A DNA stretch of 64,000 bases from Dendrobium chrysotoxum (lineage: Eukaryota > Streptophyta > Magnoliopsida > Asparagales > Orchidaceae): positions 27,149,774 to 27,213,773 of the forward strand of contig CM034314.1 of assembly GCA_019925795.1 (NCBI GenBank), given 5' to 3'. Shown in pieces: positions 34,301-44,154 of the stretch. The first letter of the stretch is position 1, and each line of letters starts with the position of its first letter. The translations under genes were made by a program, and so were the position numbers. Under the pieces are notes generated by a model. The model was given only the letters and a program-made list of their open reading frames with translations. It did not search any database and was not told the origin of the DNA.

Positions 34301-34559
34301 AAGAATTCCTTTAGATTTGCACATGATAATCAAAATTTTTTTTTTTCAAAAATAAATCAAATAAGATTCATGAGACATAATGACACAATAGAAATAATAT
34401 AAATGAGAAATCAAACCCAAAGTAGAGAAAACAATAAGACAAAAATGAATCACAAACAAAGAACAAAACACAAACATCAATATAAAAGAAATACACTACA
34501 GATACAATTTGCAGAATTACAATTGTCAAGCATGAATATTAATAACACCCAATCTGGTT

Positions 34560-35790
34560 CTTAAGGTGTTAAACATTTTAAAAGCTAGTGAATTTGTAAA
34601 AATATCTGTAAGTTAATTTTTAGTAGCTACATGATATAGCTCAATTACTCCTTTAGTAACATGGTATCCAATGAAGTGATGCCTTATGTCTATATGCTTG
34701 GTCCTAGAATATTGGATTGGATTCTTTGAGATGCAAATGATACTTATATTAATACAAAAAATGGGAATAATACCAATTAAAAAACATAAATATACAAGTT
34801 ATTATTTGAACCAAAGATCTTGTGCCACACAACTTCCTAAGGCTATGTATTCTGCTTCAGCAACAAAAAAGGCTACTGAATTCTATTTTTTGCTAGACCA
34901 GGAAACTAAAGAGTTTCTAATGAATTGATAAGTCCTAGAAGTACTCTTTCTATCAACCCTACATCCTATAAAATCTGAATTAGAATATTCAATAATTTCA
35001 AAAGAAGAGCTGTGTCTAAGATACCAAATCTCTAGGTTTTGAGTTCCTAATAGATATCTCAGAATTCTTTTAACAACAACCAAATGGGATTCTTTTAGAT
35101 CAGCTTGAAATCTAGCATAGAGACAAACACTAAATATAATATCAGGTCTGCTAGCAGTTAAATAAAGTAATGATCCAATTATCCCTCTAATTTTTTTATC
35201 AACAGATTTGCCTTTAGAGTCCTTATCCAACTAAACTGCTAAACTCATAGGAGTACTTATTGGTTTAGCTTTGTCCATTTTATACTTCTTAAGGATGTCC
35301 TTAATGTATTTATTGGCTCTAGCACCTTTTATCAAAATTCTGTTCTTTGTTTTAACAACCCCATTCTGTTGAGGGGTCCTAATAGCTAAAAAGTTGTGAT
35401 TTATCCCTTGTTCTTTACAGAAAACTTCAAAATTTTCATTTTCTAATTCTTCCCCGTGGTCATTATGAATTGCAAGAATTTCACAACCTAGCTTCCCCCT
35501 GAATCCAAGTAGAAAAATTTCTAAACTCACCAACTTATCCACTCTTATGTGATAACAGACTAATCTAGGTGAATATCAAATAATCATCAACAAATACATA
35601 CCCAAAAACTTTCCTTCATAGACTTACACTATTTGCGGGTCCAAAAAGATCCAAGTGAAGGATTTCTAAGGGTTTTCTAGTTCTAAGATCTTTGAATGAA
35701 TGAAAGGAGGACTTCACTTGTTTCACTATTTAACACGCATCACACAGATGATCCTTAGTGAAGTCTAATTTAGGTATGCCTCTAACCAAT
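34560..35790 (-). pseudogene. pol: pol remnant of element B (integrase, deletion, RT end, RNase H)
   Basis: On the minus strand from 35790: integrase HHCC end (GIPKLDFTKDHLCDAC), the GP-AG-type core, IHNDHGEE and PQQNGVVKTKNRILI. Then at about 35326 the frame jumps from the integrase phrase GARA directly to the RT C-terminal phrase KYIKDILKKYKMDKAKPIST. RT catalytic YVDD is therefore deleted. RNase H follows (ASRPDIIFSVCLYARFQADL, then SSFEIIEYSNSDFIGC). Two long open stretches remain (35231-35542, 34883-35230). Breakpoints differ from the analogous deletion in element A. Confidence 0.85.
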
Positions 35791-35792
35791 TC

Positions 35793-36719
35793 TTGAAATC
35801 TATTGATCATCGCATGTGGCATATGATTCAAATTGGTTATTCTGCACCGTCACGTATTGTAAATGAAATTAAAATTGATATTCCCTTTTCTGAAAGGAGT
35901 AGAACTGATCAGATCAATGCTCAATTAAATGCTAAATGTTTAAATTGTTTTTTCTGTGCTTTGTATTCTGATGATTATATGTTAATATCTGCATGCACTT
36001 CTGGCAAAGAAATCTGGGATAAATTATGCACTAGATATGAAGGTACTTGTGAAATCAAGCAATCTAGGCTAAATATGTTAATGCATGATTATGAACTTTT
36101 TAGCATGAAACCTTATGAAACGATCTTGGACATGTTTACTAGGTTTTCTCAAATTGTGACATCATTATATGCTTTAGGAAAAGAACTTTCAAATTTTAAA
36201 AAAGTTAATAAAATCCTACGTTCTCTACTTGCTAAATTTGATGCCAAAGTCATTGCAATTTCTGAATCAAAAAATTTGAATGAATATTCTATTGATAATT
36301 TGATTGGCTCACTCATTGCTTACGAGCAAGGTTTGGGTCAAAAGCTTTTGGATGCAGATAAAATGATAGTGTTGAAAATTGAAGACATTGGAAAAAATAA
36401 CTCAGAAAGTGATGAAAGTGAAGAGTTAGCATCAGCAACAAACAAATTGAAAAATCTACTAAGGCACAAACATCAACATCAAAAGTGGAACAAAGGTAAA
36501 AATGGTAAGAATGTAAAATTTCCTTCTGATGGTATTTGTTTTGGATGTAGGAAGCCTGGACATATGAAAAATCAGTGCCCGAACTTAAGAACCCTTCCTG
36601 AAAAGGAAAAGGGTAAAGCTAAGAAAACTATAATAAGGGCTGATAATGCAAAACAAAAAATATACTGGGCAGATCTAGCTTCTGAATCATCAGATCAGGA
36701 GCAAGCTGATGTAAATTAA
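35793..36719 (+). CDS. gag: Family D gag, 5' truncated but open
   Basis: 308 open codons with no internal stop; the best-preserved retroelement frame in the window. It starts inside the N-terminal domain (KSIDHRMWHMIQIGYSAPSR). The UBN2-like gag core follows (CTSGKEIWDKLCTRYEGT, then SRLNMLMHDYELFSMKP), and near residue 245-260 one CCHC zinc knuckle, CFGCRKPGHMKNQC. It ends in a charged tail ADLASESSDQEQADVN. Unlike A and C it has no long coiled coil and no second knuckle. The product would be a nucleocapsid protein packaging RNA. The true start lies upstream and is lost, so expression is doubtful. Confidence 0.85.
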   Translation: MKSIDHRMWHMIQIGYSAPSRIVNEIKIDIPFSERSRTDQINAQLNAKCLNCFFCALYSDDYMLISACTSGKEIWDKLCTRYEGTCEIKQSRLNMLMHDYELFSMKPYETILDMFTRFSQIVTSLYALGKELSNFKKVNKILRSLLAKFDAKVIAISESKNLNEYSIDNLIGSLIAYEQGLGQKLLDADKMIVLKIEDIGKNNSESDESEELASATNKLKNLLRHKHQHQKWNKGKNGKNVKFPSDGICFGCRKPGHMKNQCPNLRTLPEKEKGKAKKTIIRADNAKQKIYWADLASESSDQEQADVN

Positions 36720-38000
36720 TGTTCTTTTTGTGTGTTTATGTTTTTTGTTTTGTTTTTCTGTTACTATTATTTTATTCATTGTGTTTTCTGTGTTTTAGTA
36801 TTTTTGTTTTTCCTTTTAAAATTTTTTTTTGATATTTTTTATTATTCCTCTGATCAAGCACACACATAATACCTCTTGTTTTAAATCATTTTTTTAATAT
36901 CTTATTTTCTAAAAATAGAAAATTTACCTCCTGTATTTTCTAAATACTTTGTTAGTTGTGGTTGATTTCTCGAAAATCAAGTAAAGGAAGGAAACTCATG
37001 ATTTTATCTCTCTATCTCATTTCTTTGAATAAGGCTATCTTACTTTTGAGTCAAAATCTGTTTCAGATTATAAATTGGTTCTTGAAATTAAAACTTTTTT
37101 CATCTCCCAACATTTTTTCTATCTCATAGGAATCTTTTGTAAATTATTGAACCAACTTCAAGATTATCTTATTCAGGTTGTTCGTCTTTATCATAAGAAT
37201 AAGGTTTGCTGATTTTAAAGATTTAGAAAGGAGGCAATCAAAAGATGCACAGTGCGCCAAACAAATTGAAAAGAGGCACAAAATGAGTCCAGAACTGAAA
37301 AGATGCGAAATTGCCAAATTGAATACACAAAGTGTATCAAAAATTAAAAGATGCACAAAGCGCCAAACAAATTGAAAAAGAGGTACAAAATTAGCCCATA
37401 AAAGCTGCTTCCATTCTTGTAAATCTCTAAAGTTTAGAAAACTCTTATGACTTTTTGATAGATTCGTTACTTGAGTTTGAAAATTAAAATTTTTTGATTC
37501 ATTACTTTGCATTAATCTTCTATTAGATGTATTTCATGAAAGGAATTTTGAAAGATTTTTATTCCTTATCTAATTTGTTCCTTGATTTAGATATTGGCTT
37601 AAAAAGTTTTTTCGTCTTTTAAAAAAAAAACCTGAGTTTGGATTTACATTTTCTGATTCTCTAACCTTTCTGGGTTCAAAGAAGTCAATTCATGTCTTAC
37701 TAAGTTTTGGAGAACCTTAAGAGGTGACTTTTCAAATTTTTGCTCCTCCTCTTTTTGATAATGTCAAAGGGGGAGAACATACTGTTGTACTTGTGATATT
37801 TTTTACATATTGTTGTACTTGTGATATTTGTTTTTTTGTTGTTTGTTTTACATCATATTGTTGTTGTAGTTATTTTAAAAATTAAAAAAAGAAGAAGAAA
37901 GTATTTCTCCCTATTTTTAAAAGACTTTTTCTTAGTGAGGGGGAGATTAGGAGAAAATATCTTTTTTGCAAATTCAACCAGTAATGTTTGCCATCATCAA
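36720..38000 (+). other. 3' noncoding region of family D copy 1
   Basis: No pol. It contains the motif cluster at 37230-37400 and a T-rich stretch with two near-identical GTTGTACTTGTGATATTT phrases (37783-37830). Equivalent to 56870-58190 of copy 2 on the other strand. Confidence 0.65.
37230..37400 (+). repeat. GGCACAAAATGAGTCC motif cluster (family D copy 1)
   Basis: Units AGATGCACAGTGCGCCAAA (37241), GAGGCACAAAATGAGTCC (37272), AGATGCGAAATTGCCAAAT (37299), ATACACAAAGTGTATC (37323) and AGATGCACAAAGCGCCAAA (37348). TACACAAAGTGTA is a perfect short hairpin. Confidence 0.75.
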
Positions 38001-38012
38001 AAAGGGGGAGAT
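38001..38012 (+). other. Polypurine tract, family D copy 1
   Basis: AAAGGGGGAGAT directly before TGTTATGACTCGGG at the LTR start. Confidence 0.85.
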
Positions 38013-39475
38013 TGTTATGACTCGGGCTCACAAGTTTCTGTTTTGATGATAACAAACATTATGGCTCACATCTTCTAATATTTGGAATGTATATTTATTT
38101 GTGTGTGTACTAACATTTCAGGAACATCATGCATCAATACAAGAAAGAATCAAGACTCAAGAATGAGTAGAATAGGCTTTATTGTATTTCTCATTGATGT
38201 ACTTTTTAATTCCTTGAGTCAAGTCCTGTAATGGTATATGTTTATTTATGACCATGTGTACACATACTTAGGGGGAGTGAGATCCTGTCAAAACCAGAAG
38301 TTCAACTTTTGAACAAATCGTACTGGATGATTTCTGATCATCCAGGATGATTTGTTCATTGAACTAATCGTCCTGGACGATATTTATAACGATCCAATAT
38401 GATCTCAAAACCCTAGCCGCCACGACAATTTAGGCAAGGATTTAAGAGTCAAAATTTGTTCTAATCGTCCTGGACGATCTATATATCATACTGGACGATT
38501 TGTGCAAAATTTGTTCTGATCATCCTGGACTATCCCAGGATCGTACGGAACTATAAGGTCAAATTCTGCACATCATCCTGGACGATCCTGCGATCGTCCT
38601 GGATGATTTTTGGCGGCAGAATTGAGTTTTTAGGGTTTTCTGAAGCCGCCTTTTGGAGCACATCGTCTTGGACGATCCTGAGATCTTCCTGGATGATCTT
38701 TGGCGGCAGAATTGAGTTTTTAGGGTTTTCTGAAGCCGTCTTTTGGAGCACATCGTCCTGGACGATCCGGCGATCATCCTGGACAATATTTGCCGCCAGA
38801 ACTAATTTGGAAGGGTTTTTGGAGCTCTTTATTTAAGCTTTCTCAAGGCACTTGATAAGTGTCTTTGGCAGTCATTGAGGCTTCGTTCTTTTGGAGAAAA
38901 CTTGAAGAGAGAGCTTGAAAGGGAGAGAGGAAAGGGTGGAGTTTGAGAGGGAGAAGAGCCTGGGAAGGGGGTTTCTCGAGGGAGTGTGAGGGGGTTCACA
39001 CGGTTGCTCCGGCAGGCTTGCACCTAAGTACCGTCGGATTCAAGGCTTGTCTCGAAGGAAGTTTTGGGAAGAAGAAGTGCTCTTTGGTGTCAAAGGACCC
39101 GGCTACTCCGCCGCACCGGAGAAGGTGGAAGTGATTTTGTAAGGGCTTCTCCGCCTAGCTGTGGGGGCTGAAGGAGAGACACTTTTGGTTTAGTGCAATA
39201 CTTGGAGGGTGCCTCCGAGGAGTGGACGTAGGTCAGGTTGGACCGAACCACTATATATCCGGTGTGTTCTTTCTTATTATTTTTCCATACTTTATTTTGT
39301 TATGATTATCTGCTTGGGTGATATCTATGATTGATCTTTTTATCGTTATTTTAATTCGTTTCCGCTGCACGTTATAAAAAGATTTTTGTTTTGTTTCAAA
39401 TATCCAATTCACCCCCCCCTCTTGGTTAGCCTCGGGACTAGTTCACTAGGGCTTAACATCCCTTTCGAACTTTCA
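38013..39475 (+). repeat. 3' LTR of family D copy 1
   Basis: 1463 bp, TGTTATGACTCGGG to GAACTTTCA. U3 carries seven dyad pairs of the ATCGTCCTGGACGAT type (38317-38780). The last three pairs lie in a 90-bp tandem repeat (units at 38569, 38659 and 38749). TATA CTTTATTTAAG at 38827-38837. The leader carries a CACC/GGTG hairpin (about 39114-39128). U5 ends in CACCCCCCCCTCTTGG. Confidence 0.92.
38569..38838 (+). repeat. 90-bp tandem repeat in family D U3
   Basis: About 2.8 units starting at 38569, 38659 and 38749. Each has one dyad pair (21 bp apart) plus TTTTTAGGGTTTTCTGAAGCC. The multiple-of-three length keeps several frames open on both strands by chance; these are not genes. Confidence 0.9.
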
Positions 39476-39515
39476 CATTTTTGAAAATGTAGTCTAAATC
39501 TTAAATTTTGAATTT

Positions 39516-39530
39516 GGCTCTGATACCACT
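39516..39530 (-). other. Primer binding site of element B
   Basis: Minus strand AGTGGTATCAGAGCC, a perfect initiator tRNA-Met type PBS, next to the 5' LTR end. Confidence 0.9.
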
Positions 39531-41057
39531 TAAAAGTTTGCGTAGGTAGTTAGATGTTATAGAACTGTCTCAAGGCTAACCAAGAGGGGGGTGAATTTTT
39601 TATTTAAAAATTTTCATGGATTCTTGAAAACCTTTTTAAAAATTTAAATCAATGATTCTCAAATATGTGGTTACTTAACAAAATAATTATCATAGAATTT
39701 CTTAACAATAAAGATTTAAATGTAGAAAATAAAAAGTGGAAAATTTAAAAGAGAATAGAAGAAAACTAAAATTTTATAGTGGTTCAGTCAAACCTGACCT
39801 ATATCCACTCCTTGGAGACACCTTCTCTAGGTATTGCACTAAATAAAAATGACTCTCCTTTTGCCCCCACAGTAAGGCAAAGAAGCCTTTACAAACTCTT
39901 TTCCACCAACCCAGTGCGGCAGAGAACCATCATCCTTTTTCACCCTCATGGTGAAGGCAGAGTATCGTCATGTCCTTTTTCACCCTCTTAGTAAAGGAAG
40001 AGTACCGTCATGCCATTTTTCACCCTCTTGGTGAAGGCAGAGTATCTTGATCCAATGTTGAAGATCTTCTCCCAAGAGCCTCCAAAGAAATCAGGCAGAA
40101 ACTTGAAGAAGAAGACAAAAGAGATCCTCACTTTAGGCAACCTTATGAATCCCTCATAATTTCCTTTCACTAGATCTTTCACTCTTCTCTCACACAAGTT
40201 CTTCCAAACACACTCTTAATGGTCACTCTCAAAAGAAGTTTATAGCAAAGGACTTTATCAGTTAGTTTTTAGGACTTAATTTATAGAAAATTTAAGAAAA
40301 ATCATCCAAAAATTAAAATTTATAAGAGATCCATCCTATAATTGTACGGTATGATCGTAGATCATATAATATGAATAGTTCATCAAAATAGGATTTTATC
40401 TAGTATGAACTGGGGCTAACATAGTTTCATACACTATTAGTCATCTGTACGAATGTGCATCATACTATATGAATAGTTTAAAATTGAACCTATTCATCTG
40501 GTATGATCGGGTATGAACCCTATTATTATACACTATCAGTCGTCTATATGAATAGTTAAAAATTGAATGTATTCGTTTGGTACAATCTGGTACAAACCTT
40601 ATTTCGTACACTACCAGTCATCTGTATGACTTGACATCATACAGTATGAATAGCTTAAAATTTAAAGGCATGATTTGATTCATTGTAGTTTGGAGGAAAC
40701 TTATGACAAATCATATAGTATGATAATAAATCGTATTGTACGATCAGTAAACAAAAATTAATTTAAAGTTTATCTCTCCCCCTGTGTGTGTGCACAGTTA
40801 CCTAATTACAATCACACTATGCTCTGACTCAAGAAATAAAAATATAGACATACTGACTCTATTATATAAAAGCCTATTCTACTCTATATTATAGTCTTCA
40901 GTAATCTGGGGTATGATTTTTCTGAAATGTTAGTACACACAGAAACAAACAAAAGTATCCAAGATATGCTAAGAGAAAAACTAAAACTATCAGCACAATA
41001 ATTAGTTTTGTTGTCATAAAAAATTATAAGTTCGATTTTGATTACTGAGTTGCAATA
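39531..41057 (-). repeat. 5' LTR of element B
   Basis: 1527 bp, the partner of 29646-31229. Ends are drifted (plus-strand start TAAAAGTTTG, end TGCAATA). It has three 40-bp hairpin repeats (39939, 39979, 40019) against four in the 3' LTR. A TATA-like sequence lies near 40270-40285 and dyad boxes at 40340-40745. Confidence 0.92.
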
Positions 41058-42287
41058 GGGATTTCACAATTGGACCCATAAAGTTAAGTCCCTACACATC
41101 AAATAATTCAACTTCCAAAATATAATTTAAGGGCGTTTCATTTTTTCTATTGATATTATCTACTCTGTGACATTGATCACACTTTTTAACATAATCATTA
41201 ACATCTTTAAACAAAGTTGGCCAATAAAACCTTGATTGAAAAATTTTAGAATAATTCTAAATATTCCAAAATATCCTCCATAATGTGAATCATGGCATTC
41301 GCTAACTATAGGTTCTATTTCACCTTTAGGGACACATCTCCTAATGATTTGATCATTATTCTTTCTAAATAAATATGACTCATCCCTAAAGAAATATTTG
41401 GCATCATATAGTAATTTAATTTTTTTGAGTAGAAGGTAAATCAAAAGAAATCACACCATTGATAATAAATTTTACAATATCAATATACCAAAACAATCTA
41501 CTCACATGCAAAGCAAAAATTGTTCATTAGGAAAAAAACTCATTGATTTTATTTTCATGAGATACATGTCCTTCACACACTAGTCTTGAAAAATGATCAG
41601 CAATCTGGTTCTCACTACCTTTCCAATCCAAGATTTTTACATCAAATTCCTGTAATAAAAGCATCCACCTCACCAATCTAGATTTGGTATTCTTCTTTAT
41701 CAAAAGAAATTTAATTATATAATGATTTGTATATACAAAAACCTTTATTATAATCAAATAGGACTAAGATTTATCAAAAACAAAAATAATAGCTAGTAGT
41801 TCTTTTTCAGTAGTGGTATAATTATATTGTGCAGCATTTAAACTTCTACTTGTGTAAAAGATAACACAATTTTTTTTTATATTTCCTTTGGCCAAGAACA
41901 ACATCAACAACATAATCATTAGCATCACACATTAATTCAAAATGATTAGAATAATCTGTTGCAACAATAATATGTAAAGTGATTAAATATTGTTTTAAAA
42001 TTTTAAAGGAATCAAATCATGTAGAGTTAAATACAAATGGAGCATCCGTTTCCAATAAATGGCACAACATTTGGAAATTTTGGAAAATTCCTTGATAAAT
42101 CTTCTATAGAAGCCAACATGTCCAAAAAAATTCTTAATGCCCTTAAGTGAAATAGGAGGTGGTAACTTTTCTCTAACTTGGACCTTATCCTTATCTACCT
42201 ATAACCCCTTCTTGGAAATCTTATGTCCTAGCATAATACCTTCACTTATCATAAAATGACACTTTTTCCAATTCAACACAAGATTTA
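41058..42287 (-). pseudogene. pol: Ty3/gypsy RT C-terminus, RNase H and integrase start
   Basis: Minus strand from 42287: NLVLNWKKCHFMISEGIMLG and FFGHVGFYRRFIKEFSKI (RT end). A degraded L-M-C-D-A-x-D-Y-x-V block follows, then RNase H (KSRLVRWMLLLQEFDVKIL, 41527-41757) ending in ENQIADHFSRL. The integrase zinc-binding region comes last (KNNDQIIRRCVPKGEIEPI, then CHDSHYGGYFG, 41160-41444). Typical of Athila/Tat-type gypsy pol. It is interrupted at the left by element B and at the right by element C. RT upstream of N-L-V-L-N-W is not found elsewhere in the window. Confidence 0.9.
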
Positions 42288-44099
42288 TGTTACAAATCTA
42301 AATTCAAGGAGTATAGTTTTGATAATAACAAATAGGTCTGTGTTCTATTTTTCTTGGCTAACCATTTCAGGTACAAAAGATCAAATGCAATTCAAGCCAA
42401 CAGAAGATCGAGTCTAAGTGTGTTTAAATGTAATTTTTCCCTTTTTTGAGTCAAATGTAATGTAATTGATCCATTAGCTAAGTAACCTTGCACACACACA
42501 CTCAGGGGGAGAGTTTTAGTTAATTAAAGTTTTTATTTTTAATTTTTGTTCATATCATCCCGGACGATATTCATATCATCCTAGACGATCCAATGAAAAT
42601 AGAAACCCTAATTAGGGTGACCAAGTTAAGTCGGTTTGATTAAGAAGATCGTCCTGGACGATATACCCATCGTACGGGATGATATGCTCAGTTTGGAAAA
42701 TCCCAGTCGCCAGACTGAGATAGGCAAGTTTTATTTTTAGAGATTTGGTCTGATCGTCCCGGACGATACGTGTATCGTCCTGGATGATTCTTTATAATTA
42801 TGCTTAAATTAGTCTGGTGATTAAGGAAAGCAATTAATATTTGATTGATACGATCATATCATCTTGAACGATCACAATATCATATGAGATGATACATGCA
42901 AAAGTCTGATCATCCAGAGCATTTCACGTAGATGAACAGAACTATCCTCTGGATGATATGCCCTAGTTTTAACTAATCGTACGGGATGATTGGAATATCA
43001 TCCCGGATGATTAAGTCATTTTAAATCGTACAGCATGTTTTGTGTAGGCCAAACAGAATAATGTTCAGGATGATTTTTGGGTGTTTTGAATTAATCGTAC
43101 AGGATGATAGAGATATCATCCTAGACGATCAAGTTATTTTGAGATCGTCTAGCACCAATTGCCCTGGACGAACCTAACTATCCTCTAGACAAAATTTTTG
43201 ATTTACACTAATCGTTCCAGACGATCGTAGTATCGTACGGGACGATCTGAACAAACTTTGTCTTCTAATCGTCTAGAGAAACCAGATCGTCCATGCTGAT
43301 ATATGAGATTTTACACTAATCATATAGGATGATCCTTCGATCGTCCTGGATGATATTTGACGACCAGTTGAGATTTAGGATAATTTTTGAGCCCTCCTAT
43401 TTAAGATCTTTCTCTTCCAACAAGAAAGATCTTTTGCCACTTTTCTTATCAGAGAAAATCTTGAGAGAGAGAGAGAGAGAGAGGTTCTTGTGAGGGGGAG
43501 TTTGTGAGGTGTTCACAAAGGTTGCTCCAAGAAAGGATCTGAGTCGTCTTCTCTGGTCATCACCTCTTATCTCGTTGGTGGTTCTATGGTAGGATCATCT
43601 GCAAGAAGATCCGGGTTCTCTGCCTGCTTCAGAAGGAAGCGAAAGGAGTGTAGGTTCTCTACCTGCTTCAGGAGGAAGCAAAAGGAGTTTAGGTTCTCTG
43701 CCTCACCGGGTTGGTGGAAAGAAGTTTTTGTATAGGCTTCTCTGCCTTACTGTGGGAGCAGAAGGAGAGACACTTAGTGTTAGTGCAATACCCGGAGTGG
43801 AAGCTCCGAGGAGTGGACATAAGTCAAGTTGACCGAACCACTATAAAATCTGGTGTGTTCTTTTTGATTATTTTATGTACTTATTTTTTTGTTGATGATT
43901 ATGTGATTGTGATTATTATTCTGTTATTGTTGAATATCTGCATATCATCATGTTACTGTGATTGGTTTTAAAAATATTCAAAAGTTTTTTCAAAATCGTT
44001 GTTTACTCATAAAATTTTAAAACTACCAATTCAACCCCCCCCCTCTTGGTTAGCCTCGAGACTAGTTCATGAGGGCTTAACTTCCCTATCAAACTTTCA
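42288..44099 (+). repeat. 5' LTR of element C
   Basis: 1812 bp, TGTTACAAATC to AAACTTTCA. U3 holds eight dyad pairs (42554-43354). TATA CTATTTAAG at 43397-43405. A GA microsatellite in the leader (about 43461-43483), two hairpin repeats (43625-43641, 43664-43680), then a CACC/GGTG hairpin (about 43707-43719). U5 end ACCCCCCCCCTCTTGGTTAG. Confidence 0.94.
42554..43354 (+). promoter_or_regulatory. U3 array of eight paired 15-bp dyads
   Basis: Pairs start at 42554/42575, 42648/42669, 42753/42774, 42858/42879, 42976/42997, 43094/43115, 43211/43232 and 43319/43340. Every pair is exactly 21 bp start to start with a 6-bp spacer of unrelated sequence. The consensus is ATCRTCCNGGAYGAT. Pairs themselves recur every 94-118 bp. 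It lies upstream of the TATA box and is likely a protein-binding array. Confidence 0.85.
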
Positions 44100-44101
44100 A
44101 G

Positions 44102-44112
44102 TGGTATCAGAG
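44102..44112 (+). other. Primer binding site of element C
   Basis: TGGTATCAGAG, perfect to the initiator tRNA-Met type over 11 bases. Confidence 0.92.
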
Positions 44113-44154
44113 AGGGATTCAAAAATAAAGTTTGAAAACTCTTAAATTTGATCC

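Larger units (their letters stand above)
35791..39475 (+). mobile_element. Family D copy 1 (plus strand), 5' truncated, gag only
   Basis: Inserted in element B just inside its PBS. The 5' LTR and about the first 40 gag codons are missing. The remaining gag (35793-36719) is open to its natural stop and is followed directly by noncoding 3' sequence, polypurine tract and a complete 3' LTR (38013-39475). No protease, integrase or RT lies between gag and the LTR. The left junction lies in B's integrase with a few bases shared by both sequences (TTCTT, 35790-35794). This points to a deletion that removed B's gag and D's left end together. Confidence 0.85.
29646..41057 (-). mobile_element. Copia element B, minus strand, with extra ORF and nested insertion
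   Basis: LTRs at 39531-41057 (5') and 29646-31229 (3'), a minus-strand PBS at 39516-39530 and a polypurine tract at 31230-31245. A perfect 5-bp target duplication GGGAT (29641-29645 and 41058-41062) proves a single insertion into the gypsy integrase. Internally gag and protease are gone; integrase, RT end and RNase H remain (34560-35790), followed by an additional ORF (32814-33719) with its own TATA box. A plus-strand family D copy (35791-39475) replaces the missing part. Confidence 0.92.

Noticed and set aside
38551..38836. Several open frames on both strands with a repeated 30-residue pattern
   Set aside because: Produced by the 90-bp noncoding tandem repeat in the U3 of a family D LTR, whose length is a multiple of three.
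42283..42287. ATTTA as target duplication of element C
   Set aside because: The 3' LTR is followed by a second internal region, not by flanking DNA, so no partner can be tested.
42554..43354. Regularly spaced short palindromes considered as a CRISPR array
   Set aside because: Plant nuclear LTR context; repeats are diverged, spacers are 6 bp, and no cas genes. They are U3 dyads.
43711..43971. Small frames in the LTR leaders (also 1210-1401, 7930-8157, 38943-39134, 51857-52117, 55613-55900, 59631-59891)
   Set aside because: They overlap leader hairpins and the GA tract, differ between LTR pairs, and have no protein motif. Treated as chance frames.
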